The notes under the pieces: generated by a model
What the model saw: only the letters and a program-made list of their open reading frames with translations
Told to the model about the DNA's origin: nothing
Database searches by the model: none
Program-made: the position numbers and the translations under genes
DNA from: an uncultured Clostridia bacterium
Lineage (GTDB): Bacteria > Bacillota > Clostridia > Oscillospirales > Acutalibacteraceae
Length of the DNA: 64,000 nt
Assembly (NCBI GenBank): GCA_947585745.1
Contig: CANPXF010000003.1
Location: 62,001-126,000, forward strand
Direction of reading: 5' to 3'
In this document: piece after piece, positions 1 to 9,206 of the stretch
Numbering within the stretch: position 1 is the stretch's first letter
Layout of the letters: each line of letters starts with the position of its first letter

Positions 1-2
1 CC

Positions 3-50
3 GATTTGGACCACGAGAGAAAATATAATCCGCTTATGAGCAGTGTGTAA
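3..50 (+). CDS. C-terminal end of an upstream CDS, possibly an MBL-fold metallohydrolase (truncated by window edge)
   Basis: Open frame from base 3 ending in TAA at 48-50, reading DLDHERKYNPLMSSV; similar to tails of GloB/YqgX-like MBL hydrolases, but too short to be sure. Confidence 0.4.
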   Translation, partial: DLDHERKYNPLMSSV

Positions 51-51
51 T

Positions 52-1503
52 ATGAATCTATATATAGTTAACCATAATTTTCACTACGAGCTTGAAAATC
101 TTGTCCGACTGTTTTATCCGAATGAAAAAATAAATGTTGTAAAAGGAAGCTCAAAACTAATTTCACCCTATATTAAAACCGAAAAATCCAATGTTTTAAG
201 AGTGGAAGTAAATATCGGTGATTTTAACAAAATTTCGACTTCTCCCGTATTTGATGATGAAGAAAACGAGAGAATGTTGTGTGAATTGGTGTATAAAATA
301 CTATGCGAAAAAACCGATGTTACCGTACCGTGGGGTATGATAACAGGCGTCAGACCCGTAAAGCTTTACCGCGCGTTAAAGGAAAGTATGGGAGAAGAGA
401 GCGCTGATAGTTATTTTACGGACAAGCTTTTTGTAAGCGGGCAAAAGCTCTCTCTTGCTAAGCTGACGGAAAAGACAGAAAAGAAAATTATAGATTTGTC
501 CGATGAAAAGTCCTTCAGCCTTTATATCGCAATTCCGTTTTGTCCGTCAAGATGTAACTATTGTTCTTTTGTTCAGTCCTCTGTTGAGCGAAGTAAACAT
601 CTTGTAGAGCCGTACGTTGAGCTTTTGTGCAGGGAAATAAAATATACCGCCGATATTGCTTTAAAGCTCGGATTACGGCTTGAAACGGTCTATATGGGAG
701 GCGGTACTCCGACAACCTTGTCGGCAGAGCAAATGGACAGGGTTCTGAAAACGGTTAATAGCAGTTTTGATATGAGTTTATGCAGGGAGTTTACCGTAGA
801 GGCAGGCAGACCTGATACGATTACTGAAGAAAAATTAATTTCCTTAAAAGAAAATAATGTGGAAAGAATTTCTATAAATCCTCAAACCTTGAACGATTAT
901 GTTCTTTCCGTTATAGGAAGAAAACATTCTGCGAAAAATACGATTGACGCATATAATTTAGCTCGAAAAATCGGGTTTAACTGCATTAATATGGATTTAA
1001 TCGCAGGACTTCCCGAAGACAGTCTGGAAAGCTTTAAATCTACGCTTGACAAAATATGCGGGCTAAGCCCCGAATGTATAACGGTACATACTCTTTCAAT
1101 GAAACGCAGTTCATCATTAACTCAAGACGGAACTCAAATTAATAAAGACGACGCAAAGAGAACCGCCGAAATGTTAAGCTATGCCGAGAATAAGCTTAAA
1201 GCGGAGAATTACATTCCTTACTATCTGTACCGTCAGAGCCGAATGGTCGGCAATCTCGAAAATACCGGCTGGTCTAAAAAAGGTTTTGAAAGTCTTTACA
1301 ATATTTATGTTATGGACGAAACCCATACCATTTTAGGATGCGGAGCGGGAGCGGTCACAAAATTAAAAAATCCTTATACAAGGCACCTTGAACGTATATT
1401 TAATTTTAAATATCCATATGAATATATAAGCAGATATGACGAACAGCTTTTTAGGAAGGATAAGATTTATACATTTTATCAAAAATGTATAAAAGACAGT
1501 TAA
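52..1503 (+). CDS. hemZ: HemZ-like coproporphyrinogen III oxidase family radical SAM protein
   Basis: Radical SAM CxxxCxxC motif (CPSRCNYCSF), GGGTPTTL, HemN/HemZ-like organisation; ATG at 52 preferred over the GTG at 43. Confidence 0.85.
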   Translation: MNLYIVNHNFHYELENLVRLFYPNEKINVVKGSSKLISPYIKTEKSNVLRVEVNIGDFNKISTSPVFDDEENERMLCELVYKILCEKTDVTVPWGMITGVRPVKLYRALKESMGEESADSYFTDKLFVSGQKLSLAKLTEKTEKKIIDLSDEKSFSLYIAIPFCPSRCNYCSFVQSSVERSKHLVEPYVELLCREIKYTADIALKLGLRLETVYMGGGTPTTLSAEQMDRVLKTVNSSFDMSLCREFTVEAGRPDTITEEKLISLKENNVERISINPQTLNDYVLSVIGRKHSAKNTIDAYNLARKIGFNCINMDLIAGLPEDSLESFKSTLDKICGLSPECITVHTLSMKRSSSLTQDGTQINKDDAKRTAEMLSYAENKLKAENYIPYYLYRQSRMVGNLENTGWSKKGFESLYNIYVMDETHTILGCGAGAVTKLKNPYTRHLERIFNFKYPYEYISRYDEQLFRKDKIYTFYQKCIKDS

Positions 1504-1507
1504 AAGA

Positions 1508-1536
1508 TTGATATTTACTTTTTTCAGTGGTATAAT
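1508..1536 (+). promoter_or_regulatory. SigA-type promoter
   Basis: TTGATA (1508-1513), 17-bp spacer, TATAAT (1531-1536), just upstream of the zinc-ribbon gene. Confidence 0.65.
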
Positions 1537-1567
1537 ATATTAAAATTTTTGAGAGGATGTGCTAATT

Positions 1568-2008
1568 ATGGCAATTTTTGATGATGTTGTAATAAACGCA
1601 AAGTCAGCCGCTTCTGTTGTTTCCAAGAAAGCGGGAGAAATTTTTGATTTATCTAAGTTGAGAATATCTTTGGCAAGCCTCAGAGGCGAGCTTAACAAGC
1701 AGTATCAGGCTTTAGGCGACGCTGTTTATAATAACGCGTCAGAGGAGGAAACTGCTTCGATAAAGGCGGAAATTGATAATGTCAAGCAAAATATAGATGA
1801 TATTGAACAAATTCTTGCAAGCGCAAAAAATACCGTTACTTGTTCTGCGTGCGGAGAAAAGCTAAATAAAAACGCAAAATTCTGTTCAAGTTGCGGAACG
1901 GCTGTCCCGAAGTCTAAGGCTGTATGTTCGTCCTGCGGCGCAGAGCTTCAGGAGGACGCTAAGTTTTGCGCTAACTGTGGAAAACCAGTAGAAGAAACTG
2001 CCGAATAA
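1568..2008 (+). CDS. Double zinc-ribbon domain protein with N-terminal coiled-coil
   Basis: Two zinc-ribbon units, CSACGEKLNKNAKFCSSCG and CSSCGAELQEDAKFCANCG; RBS gagagga. Confidence 0.8.
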   Translation: MAIFDDVVINAKSAASVVSKKAGEIFDLSKLRISLASLRGELNKQYQALGDAVYNNASEEETASIKAEIDNVKQNIDDIEQILASAKNTVTCSACGEKLNKNAKFCSSCGTAVPKSKAVCSSCGAELQEDAKFCANCGKPVEETAE

Positions 2009-2027
2009 GCTTTAAAGGTGATACCCG

Positions 2028-3845
2028 GTGTCAAAAAAATATAACGCTATTGAAAATGCAAACACTAACGCGTCGACAACCTTTTTAAAGGGCGCTGCGG
2101 TAATGACAATGAGTATGATTGTCGTTAAGGTTTTGGGCTTTGTCGATAAGATTATGATTAGTAATCTTTATGCCTATTTCGGCGACAGCTACGCCGCGAT
2201 AGGTACAGGCCTATACAGCAATGCTTATGAAATTTATATACCGCTGTTTACAATTGCCACAGCAGGATTCCCGATTGCAGTGTCGAGGCTTATTTCGGAA
2301 AGCATTTCACAAAAACGCTATAATGATGTGCGCAGAATACATAAGGTTTCCATTCCGTTCTTTACAATAACAGGAACGGTTTGTTTCCTTATAATGTTTT
2401 GCTCAAGCTTTTTTTATATTAAAGTAATCAATTCCCCGTATTCGCTTTACGCAATGCTTATGCTCTCTCCGGCAATTTTGTTCGGATGCCTTGTGTCTAT
2501 TTACCGCGGATATTTTGAGGGTCAGCGCAATATGTTCCCGACCGCTGTTTCCGAGGTGATAGAGGCAGGTTCAAAGCTTTTGTTCGGACTTGGAATAGCT
2601 TATGTAATTATGAAAACAGGCAGTGACGGCTATAAGGCGACGGGAACTGTTTTCGGACTTACTTTCTCGGGCAAAAACGCAGAGCTTGACGCTATGTACA
2701 CGATTATGTCTTTCTCTGTCGCGGGAGCAATTTCGGGTATTGTGCTTGGAAGTATCGCTTGTTTTATTTTTCTTTTTCTCCGATATAAAATCGGAGGCGA
2801 CGGTATACCTGAGGAATATTACAGAAATTCCGTGGAGGCGCGTTCAAAAAAAGAAACCTTTGTCAGAATGTTCAAAACCGCGATACCGATAGGTCTAACC
2901 GCTTTGGTTATGAATATAGGAACCTTGGTTGACGCGGCTGTAATTCAGAATGTTCTCCATAGTCTTGCGATAACTAACGGCAAAGAGATTGTAGAGCAAT
3001 ATAAAGGTATGGGAGTTGATTTATCTGACCAAATACCCAAAAATCCCGATAAAATTACGCTTCATACCGCTTTATGGGGTTGCTACGGAGCGGCGCTTCC
3101 GCTTATGCAGCTTGTAACCGCGGTTACTCAGGCTTTCGGAACGGCGGCTATGCCTAATGTCGCGAGCGCGTGGACAAAGGGAGATAAGACTGAGCTTAAA
3201 ACATCTATCGAAACCGTTTTAAGGCTTACAATGCTTTTTACATTGCCCGCCGGACTTGGACTTACCGCTCTTGCTTTGCCTATTATGGATATTGTTTACG
3301 CAAGCTCAACTCAGGTTATTATCGGAGCGCAGGTATTAAAGGTTATGGGATTTACCTCTATAGTGATTGCGTGCGTCGTTCCTCTTTGCAGTATGCTTCA
3401 GGGAATAGGACGAGTTGATTTACCGCTCAAAATCTATACTGTAGGCATTTTAATCAAGGTTGCTACAACGTGGCTTTTTGTGCGCGTAGTTCCTATAAAT
3501 ATTCAGGGCGGTTCCGTAGGCTCGCTTATCGCTTACAGCGTAATGCTCGCGGTTTCAATGTATCTGCTTGTGAAACATTCGGGTGTAATGCCTGATTTTG
3601 TATCCACAGTTGTTAAGCCGTTGATTTCCGCCGTTTTCTGCGCGGTAGTTGCGTATTTCTCATATATTTTATTTGAAAAATACCTTCCGCTTATCGTTGC
3701 AACAGTACTTTCAATTTTACTTGCGGGAATTATTTATATTACATTTTTGTTATTATTAAAGACTTTCACCAGAAATGAGCTTAAATTCCTGCCAAAAGGT
3801 GAAAAAGTTGTAACTTTACTTGAAAAATATCATTTAATAGGGTAA
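2028..3845 (+). CDS. MurJ/SpoVB-type polysaccharide biosynthesis flippase (MATE/MOP superfamily)
   Basis: 605 aa polytopic protein with N-terminal KGAAVMTMSMIVVKVLGFVDKI; followed by mazG-hup-rqcP-yabP as in the spoVB neighbourhood. Confidence 0.85.
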   Translation: MSKKYNAIENANTNASTTFLKGAAVMTMSMIVVKVLGFVDKIMISNLYAYFGDSYAAIGTGLYSNAYEIYIPLFTIATAGFPIAVSRLISESISQKRYNDVRRIHKVSIPFFTITGTVCFLIMFCSSFFYIKVINSPYSLYAMLMLSPAILFGCLVSIYRGYFEGQRNMFPTAVSEVIEAGSKLLFGLGIAYVIMKTGSDGYKATGTVFGLTFSGKNAELDAMYTIMSFSVAGAISGIVLGSIACFIFLFLRYKIGGDGIPEEYYRNSVEARSKKETFVRMFKTAIPIGLTALVMNIGTLVDAAVIQNVLHSLAITNGKEIVEQYKGMGVDLSDQIPKNPDKITLHTALWGCYGAALPLMQLVTAVTQAFGTAAMPNVASAWTKGDKTELKTSIETVLRLTMLFTLPAGLGLTALALPIMDIVYASSTQVIIGAQVLKVMGFTSIVIACVVPLCSMLQGIGRVDLPLKIYTVGILIKVATTWLFVRVVPINIQGGSVGSLIAYSVMLAVSMYLLVKHSGVMPDFVSTVVKPLISAVFCAVVAYFSYILFEKYLPLIVATVLSILLAGIIYITFLLLLKTFTRNELKFLPKGEKVVTLLEKYHLIG

Positions 3846-3891
3846 AATACCATTGTTATCCGATAAATGCTGAATTGTTGAGGTGATTAAA

Positions 3892-4680
3892 GTGGATTTC
3901 ACAGAGAAAGAAAGCTTTAATTTTAACGACCTCGTTGAGATTATGAAATTTTTAAGGGCGCCGAACGGTTGCCCTTGGGACAGAGTTCAAACTCACGAAT
4001 CAATTCGCAGTAATTTTATTGAGGAAACCTATGAGGTTATAGAGGCAATTGACAATAAGGACAGCGAGTTATTAAAGGAAGAGCTTGGAGATGTCCTTTT
4101 GCAGGTTGTCTTTCACAGCGAGATGTCCGCTGAAGAAAATGAGTTTGATATAAACGACGTTATTAACGGAATTTGTAAAAAGCTTGTTGTAAGACATCCT
4201 CACGTTTTCGGCGATGTTAAAGCAGAAAACAGTGAAGAAGCTTTGAAAAGCTGGGATAACGTCAAGATGACGTCAAAATCCCAGAAAAAGCAGTCGGAGG
4301 CTATGGTAAGCGTGTCGAAAGCGTTGCCGTCTTTGATGAGGGCAACAAAAATTCAGCAGAAAGCTTCTAAGGTCGGTTTTGATTGGGTCAATGCAAACGA
4401 AGCCTTAGATAAGGTCGTCGAAGAAACGGACGAGCTTAAAGATGCGATAAATTCGGGCGATTGTAATCTTCAGTCCGAGGAGCTTGGAGATTTGTTGTTT
4501 TCCGTTGTTAATGTGTCGCGATTTCTTAATATAGATTCCGAAAAGGCTCTTTATGATGCCTGCGATAAGTTTACAGACCGTTTTAAGCATCTTGAGGAAT
4601 TGGCAGAAAAACGTGGAATTGATATTAAAACGGCTTCAATTGATGAACTTAATTCCCTTTGGGATGAAGTTAAAAAATAA
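3892..4680 (+). CDS. mazG: MazG nucleoside triphosphate pyrophosphohydrolase
   Basis: LRAPNGCPWDRVQTHESIRSNFIEETYEVIEAID plus ELGDVLLQVVFH motifs; second MazG half present. Confidence 0.93.
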   Translation: MDFTEKESFNFNDLVEIMKFLRAPNGCPWDRVQTHESIRSNFIEETYEVIEAIDNKDSELLKEELGDVLLQVVFHSEMSAEENEFDINDVINGICKKLVVRHPHVFGDVKAENSEEALKSWDNVKMTSKSQKKQSEAMVSVSKALPSLMRATKIQQKASKVGFDWVNANEALDKVVEETDELKDAINSGDCNLQSEELGDLLFSVVNVSRFLNIDSEKALYDACDKFTDRFKHLEELAEKRGIDIKTASIDELNSLWDEVKK

Positions 4681-4699
4681 ATTTTGGAGGAATTAAACT

Positions 4700-4975
4700 A
4701 TGAACAAAACAGAATTAATTGCTGCAGTTGCAGAGGCAAGCGGTATTTCTAAGAAAGACGCTGAAAAGGCAGTTTCCGCTACAGTAGATACAATTGTAAA
4801 TGCTATTGCTAACGGCGACAAGGTTCAGCTCGTAGGCTTTGGTACATTTGAGCAGCGTCAGAGAAACGCTCGCACAGGTGTTGACCCGAGAACAGGCAAC
4901 AAGATTGAGATTGCCGCTTCAAAGGTTCCTGCGTTTAAGGCTGGTAAGGCATTCAAGGATGCTGTAAACAAGTAA
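4700..4975 (+). CDS. hup: HU family DNA-binding protein
   Basis: 91 aa [25 protein letters not shown]...[26 protein letters not shown]. Confidence 0.97.
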   Translation: MNKTELIAAVAEASGISKKDAEKAVSATVDTIVNAIANGDKVQLVGFGTFEQRQRNARTGVDPRTGNKIEIAASKVPAFKAGKAFKDAVNK

Positions 4976-4988
4976 TTAAACTATTCTT

Positions 4989-5018
4989 AAAAACTGCCTC
5001 TAAAGAGGCAGTTTTTTT
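4989..5018 (+). terminator. Rho-independent terminator after hup
   Basis: aaaaactgcctc-taaa-gaggcagttttttt. Confidence 0.92.
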
Positions 5019-5034
5019 CTGCGGGTGAGGTTAT

Positions 5035-5277
5035 ATGCGACTTGATAAATTTCTAAAGGTTTCAAGAATAATTAAACGGCGTACCGTCGCAAACGAGGCG
5101 TGCGACGCGGGAAGGGTTATGGTAAACGGAGCTGTTGCCCGCGCGTCTTATGCCGTAAAAGAGGGAGATATTATAGAAATTTCTCTCGGAACACGTCAGA
5201 TAAAAATACGCGTAAAACAGGTAAACGAGCACGCCACAAAAGAAAATGCGCCTATGATGTACGAAAACGCGACATAA
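5035..5277 (+). CDS. rqcP: RqcP (YabO) S4-domain RNA-binding protein
   Basis: 80 aa S4 domain MRLDKFLKVSRIIKRRTVANEACDAGRVMVNG; upstream of yabP/yabQ/divIC. Confidence 0.9.
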   Translation: MRLDKFLKVSRIIKRRTVANEACDAGRVMVNGAVARASYAVKEGDIIEISLGTRQIKIRVKQVNEHATKENAPMMYENAT

Positions 5278-5299
5278 ATATTTTTTTCCTCCATATAAT
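5271..5299 (+). promoter_or_regulatory. Candidate sporulation SigE promoter for yabPQ
   Basis: GACATA (5271-5276), 15 bp, CATATAAT (5292-5299); compare SigE consensus ATA ... CATACAAT; yabP/yabQ are SigE-controlled in B. subtilis. Confidence 0.45.
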
Positions 5300-5322
5300 T
5301 ATATAGATTTTTATATGGAGGA
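5287..5322 (+). promoter_or_regulatory. Hairpin sequestering the yabP ribosome-binding site
   Basis: Perfect 12-bp inverted repeat TCCTCCATATAA (5287-5298) / TTATATGGAGGA (5311-5322); 3' arm contains the GGAGG of yabP. Confidence 0.7.
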
Positions 5323-5329
5323 TTTTAAT

Positions 5330-5599
5330 ATGCAGGACAAAATGCCAAAGCCCCATAACGTAGTTTTGGATAACAGAAATAAACTAAGTTTAACGGGAGT
5401 TAATGATGTGTTGGGTTTTAATGAAGAAACCGTCAGCGTAAATACGTCTATGGGAGATTTAATCATCCGCGGAGCGCAGTTACATATAAACAAGTTAAAT
5501 CTTGACACGGGCGAGGTAGAGATAGACGGAAAAGTTAATTCCTTGCAATACACAGTGAGTAAATCGAATAAATCCTTTATGCAGAGGCTTTTGGGATAA
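5330..5599 (+). CDS. yabP: YabP sporulation protein
   Basis: PHNVVLDNRNKLSLTGVNDVLGFNEETVSVNTSMGDLIIRG; canonical gene order; RBS ggagg. Confidence 0.9.
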   Translation: MQDKMPKPHNVVLDNRNKLSLTGVNDVLGFNEETVSVNTSMGDLIIRGAQLHINKLNLDTGEVEIDGKVNSLQYTVSKSNKSFMQRLLG

Positions 5600-6129
5600 T
5601 GGAGTTTACTCTGTCACAGCTAATTACCGCTTTTTTGTTTTCAGCGGTATTGGGATTATTTCTCGGGGTAATCTATGAGCCGATACGGATTTTTCATAAA
5701 ATAGGCTTTAACAGTAAGCTTTACTATTTTATTACCGACGCATTGTTTATGGTAATATGCGGACTTATAACATTCTTTTTCTCACTATCTATGTTAGAGG
5801 GCAGAATAAGAGCATTTGTTATAATAGGTGAAATTTTAGGATTTATTTTATTTTATTATTCTGTAAGACCAATTACGGATAAAATTTACGACCCATTAAT
5901 AAAATTTTTAAAAAAAATATTAAAATATCTATTGAAAATCAGTAGAAAAGTAATGTATAATATAAAAAATAAGCTGGATAAATTTTTAGATTTTTTGTTA
6001 GATAAAGTAAAAAAGATTTTAAATAAGGTTTTTATATATGGAAAAAACAAAAAGAACAACGGAAAAAACAAAAGAAAAAAAGAAAAACGGATTAAAAGAA
6101 GTAATCCCCCAAAAAAGAAAAAGAAATAA
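5599..6129 (+). CDS. yabQ: YabQ spore cortex biosynthesis membrane protein
   Basis: Membrane protein directly after yabP, overlapping its stop by 1 nt; very Lys-rich C-terminus. Confidence 0.82.
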   Translation: MEFTLSQLITAFLFSAVLGLFLGVIYEPIRIFHKIGFNSKLYYFITDALFMVICGLITFFFSLSMLEGRIRAFVIIGEILGFILFYYSVRPITDKIYDPLIKFLKKILKYLLKISRKVMYNIKNKLDKFLDFLLDKVKKILNKVFIYGKNKKNNGKNKRKKEKRIKRSNPPKKKKK

Positions 6130-6403
6130 AAAATTTATTCTCCTTTATATTGTTGCGGCGGCTTTTGTAGTGTACGCCTCGTTTACCATAATCAATCAGA
6201 GTATTGAGATTAATGATAAAAAAGACGAGCTGAAGAAAATTGAGGACCAGCTTGAAATTGTTGAAATACAGAGCGATTATTTGAATCAGATAAAAAATTA
6301 TAAAGGTGATGATTTAAGCGAGTATATGGAGAATATTGCCCGCGAGGATCTTGATTATATAAAAAACGGCGAGCGTGTTTTTGTAAATGTTGCCGGAAAT
6401 TAG
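6038..6403 (+). CDS. divIC: DivIC/FtsB-family septum formation initiator
   Basis: Basic N-tail, one TM (FILLYIVAAAFVVYASFTII), coiled coil, DLDYIKNGERVF motif; canonical position. Confidence 0.85.
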   Translation: MEKTKRTTEKTKEKKKNGLKEVIPQKRKRNKKFILLYIVAAAFVVYASFTIINQSIEINDKKDELKKIEDQLEIVEIQSDYLNQIKNYKGDDLSEYMENIAREDLDYIKNGERVFVNVAGN

Positions 6404-6406
6404 AAA

Positions 6407-6907
6407 ATGGGGAGCATAATGAGTATAGAAATCGGTACAATAGTAGAGGGTAAAGTTTCGGGTATATCAAAATTCGGAGCATTTGTGGACTTGCCCGACG
6501 GTAGTACGGGTATGGTACATATTTCGGAGGTTTCGCAGTCGTATGTAAGCGAAATTAACGATTTTCTTTCGATAGGAGAAACCGTTAAGGTTAAAATCCT
6601 TTCAAAAGAAAACGGAAAAATTGTGCTTTCAATTAAGCAAACCCAACCCAAGCCGGAAAAGAAGAACAGAAATGAAAAGGACGCAAAGCCCTATAAATCA
6701 AAGCCTCGAAAGCCCTACAAGCCCGCTCCGCCCGTTACAGGGCCCGGAAATTTTGAGTGGCAAAGCTCCCGCCGGGATACTCCGTCATCTTTTGAAGATA
6801 TGATGTCTGTATTCAAGAGAACGAGCGAGGATAAAATGTCTGATTTAAAAAAGTCTTCAGGTGAATCCCGCGGGTACAGCCGCAGAGGAAACGGCTCAAG
6901 AAAGTAA
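6407..6907 (+). CDS. S1 RNA-binding domain protein (YabR-like)
   Basis: IGTIVEGKVSGISKFGAFVDLPDGSTGMVHISEVS; probable start at ATG 6419 (MSIEIG) or 6407. Confidence 0.88.
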   Translation: MGSIMSIEIGTIVEGKVSGISKFGAFVDLPDGSTGMVHISEVSQSYVSEINDFLSIGETVKVKILSKENGKIVLSIKQTQPKPEKKNRNEKDAKPYKSKPRKPYKPAPPVTGPGNFEWQSSRRDTPSSFEDMMSVFKRTSEDKMSDLKKSSGESRGYSRRGNGSRK

Positions 6908-6913
6908 AAATTC

Positions 6914-6938
6914 GGGTATCGGTTTTCCGATACCCTTT
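6914..6938 (+). terminator. Rho-independent terminator
   Basis: gggtatcgg-tttt-ccgataccctttgtt. Confidence 0.7.
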
Positions 6939-6951
6939 GTTGTGTGATATT

Positions 6952-8073
6952 ATGGAAAAATTAAAATTCAGCGCGCCCTGCCTTTTTGGCGCAGAAGGAA
7001 TATGCGCGAACGACTTAAAATTTAACGGAATAAAAGACGTTCAGGCTGAAAACGGACGTGTTGTATTCAGCGGGGATTTTAATACTCTGGCTTACGCAAA
7101 TCTTATTTCACGCTATAGCGAGCGGATACAGATTATTCTTTCGGAATTTAACGCTTATTCGTTTGATGAGCTTTTTGAAAATGTCAGGAGTATTCCGTGG
7201 GAGAATTTTATCGGTAAAGATGACGCGTTTCCCGTAAAGGGTAACTGTCTTGACTCAAGGCTTTATTCCGTGACAGATTGCCAGAAAATCATAAAAAAAG
7301 CGGTAGCGTACAGGTTAACGTCAAAATACGGGATAAGTTGGTTTGACGAAACAGGACCGATTCATCAAATTCAATTTCTTATAAGAAATGACAGGGTAAG
7401 TATTCTATTGGATACTTCGGGACATGGACTTCATAAACGCGGTTATCGTTCAAATTCAAACGACGCTCCGATAAAAGAAACTCTTGCCGCTGTTATGGTT
7501 GACCTTGCTCGTGTGAGACCAAATCATTTTGTTGTCGACCCGATGTGCGGAAGCGGAACAATTCTTATCGAAGCCGCTTTAAAGGCTTTGAAAATTGCTC
7601 CGGGACTTAATCGAGCGTTTTCAAGTGAAAAATGGGCGCAAATCCCGTCTTGCATATGGGAAAATGAGCGCGAAAGAGTCAGGTCTATGATTGACAGAGA
7701 TTGTTTATTTAGAGCTGTTGGATATGATATAGACGAAACCGCCCTTGAAACAGCCCGCCAAAACGCTGAAAAAGCAGGTGTTTCTGACAGGATTGAATTT
7801 AAAAAGCGTGATATCCGTGATTTTGAGTTTGACAGCGAGCTCCAAACAACGATTGTAAACCCTCCGTACGGCGAACGTCTACTTGATATCGACGAGGCGC
7901 GCAAAATTTATAAAATAATGGGAGAAAAATTTTTAAAGCAAAATGGAAAGAGCTACGTGGTTATTACTCCCGATGATGATTTTGAAAAAATTTTCGGCAG
8001 AAAAGCCGATAAACGACGAAAGCTTTACAATGGAATGTTAAAATGCCAGCTCTATATGTTCTTTAAGAATTGA
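6952..8073 (+). CDS. THUMP-containing class I SAM-dependent RNA methyltransferase (RlmL/YpsC-like)
   Basis: DPMCGSGTILIEAAL, NPPYGERL motifs; N-terminal THUMP-like region. Confidence 0.88.
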   Translation: MEKLKFSAPCLFGAEGICANDLKFNGIKDVQAENGRVVFSGDFNTLAYANLISRYSERIQIILSEFNAYSFDELFENVRSIPWENFIGKDDAFPVKGNCLDSRLYSVTDCQKIIKKAVAYRLTSKYGISWFDETGPIHQIQFLIRNDRVSILLDTSGHGLHKRGYRSNSNDAPIKETLAAVMVDLARVRPNHFVVDPMCGSGTILIEAALKALKIAPGLNRAFSSEKWAQIPSCIWENERERVRSMIDRDCLFRAVGYDIDETALETARQNAEKAGVSDRIEFKKRDIRDFEFDSELQTTIVNPPYGERLLDIDEARKIYKIMGEKFLKQNGKSYVVITPDDDFEKIFGRKADKRRKLYNGMLKCQLYMFFKN

Positions 8074-8181
8074 TTTTACATAATTACGGTTAAATGACAA
8101 AAATTTGACAGTATTCTATTGTATTTAAGGAAGAATTGTATTATAATATATTTCTAAAGTTATTCTCTTTGGAGGTAAAAT

Positions 8182-9150
8182 ATGAGTAAGAAGAAAATTG
8201 CAGTTTTAACAAGCGGCGGCGACGCTCCGGGTATGAATGCGGCGATAAGAGCCGTTGTGCGCTCCGCTATCGCTAAGGGAATGGATATTTACGGCGTATA
8301 CCGCGGTTATAACGGACTTTTAAACGGCGATGTTGAAAAAATGAATCTTCGCTCGGTTTCCGATATTATCGGCAACGGAGGTACAATGCTCTATACTGCG
8401 AGAAGCGAGGAGTTTAAAACTTTAGAAGGACAGAAAAAGGCGGCTAAGCATTGTCAGGAATTGGGTATTTCAGGCGTTGTTGTTATCGGCGGCGATGGTT
8501 CATTCGCGGGAGCGAGAGCATTGACAAACGCAGGAGTTAACTGTATAGGAGTGCCCGGTACAATTGATAATGATATTGCCTGCTCTGAGTACACAATCGG
8601 TTTTGATACCGCAATGAATACGGCAATTGAAATGATAGATAAAATACGCGATACAGCCCAATCACACGACCGTTGCTCCGTTGTTGAGGTTATGGGACGT
8701 CGATGCGGAGATATTGCTTTGCAGGTTGGAATTGCCTGCGGCGCGACGTCAATTTTGGTTCCCGAAGTTGAGCACGAAATTGAAAGAGACGTTATCTCAA
8801 GAATTGTTGATACCCAGAAAACAGGTAAAAAGCATTTTGTTATTGTCGTTGCCGAGGGCGTCGGCGGAGTTAACGACCTCGCTAAATATGTTGAAAGCCG
8901 TCTTGGAATTGAAACGAGAGCGACGATTCTCGGACACGTTCAGCGTGGAGGCTCTCCAACATTGAGAGATAGAGTTGTTGCCTCTCTTATGGGACATAAG
9001 GCAGTTGATTTGCTCGCGGAAGGCAAGGGCAACAGGGTTGTAGCTATGAAAAACGGTTTGATTGTTGATTACGATATAACCGAGGCGCTTGATATGCCCA
9101 GAGTATTCAATATTGACCTCTATAATATTGCAAAAACAGTTTCTATTTAA
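8182..9150 (+). CDS. pfkA: ATP-dependent 6-phosphofructokinase
   Basis: KIAVLTSGGDAPGMNAAIRAVVR, GVPGTIDNDI, LGHVQRGGSPT. Confidence 0.97.
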   Translation: MSKKKIAVLTSGGDAPGMNAAIRAVVRSAIAKGMDIYGVYRGYNGLLNGDVEKMNLRSVSDIIGNGGTMLYTARSEEFKTLEGQKKAAKHCQELGISGVVVIGGDGSFAGARALTNAGVNCIGVPGTIDNDIACSEYTIGFDTAMNTAIEMIDKIRDTAQSHDRCSVVEVMGRRCGDIALQVGIACGATSILVPEVEHEIERDVISRIVDTQKTGKKHFVIVVAEGVGGVNDLAKYVESRLGIETRATILGHVQRGGSPTLRDRVVASLMGHKAVDLLAEGKGNRVVAMKNGLIVDYDITEALDMPRVFNIDLYNIAKTVSI

Positions 9151-9163
9151 TAATAAATTTTCG

Positions 9164-9196
9164 GGCGCAATATATGAAAATATATTGTGCCTTTTT
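9164..9196 (+). terminator. Rho-independent terminator after pfkA
   Basis: ggcgcaatatat-gaaa-atatattgtgccttttt. Confidence 0.8.
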
Positions 9197-9206
9197 AGGG
9201 TAAGAT

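Noticed and set aside
515-715. Antisense and alternative-frame ORFs of 60-140 aa inside long genes (e.g. 515-715, 7524-7904, 33711-34142, 26160-26492)
   Set aside because: They lie within well-identified coding genes and lack independent RBS/promoter support.
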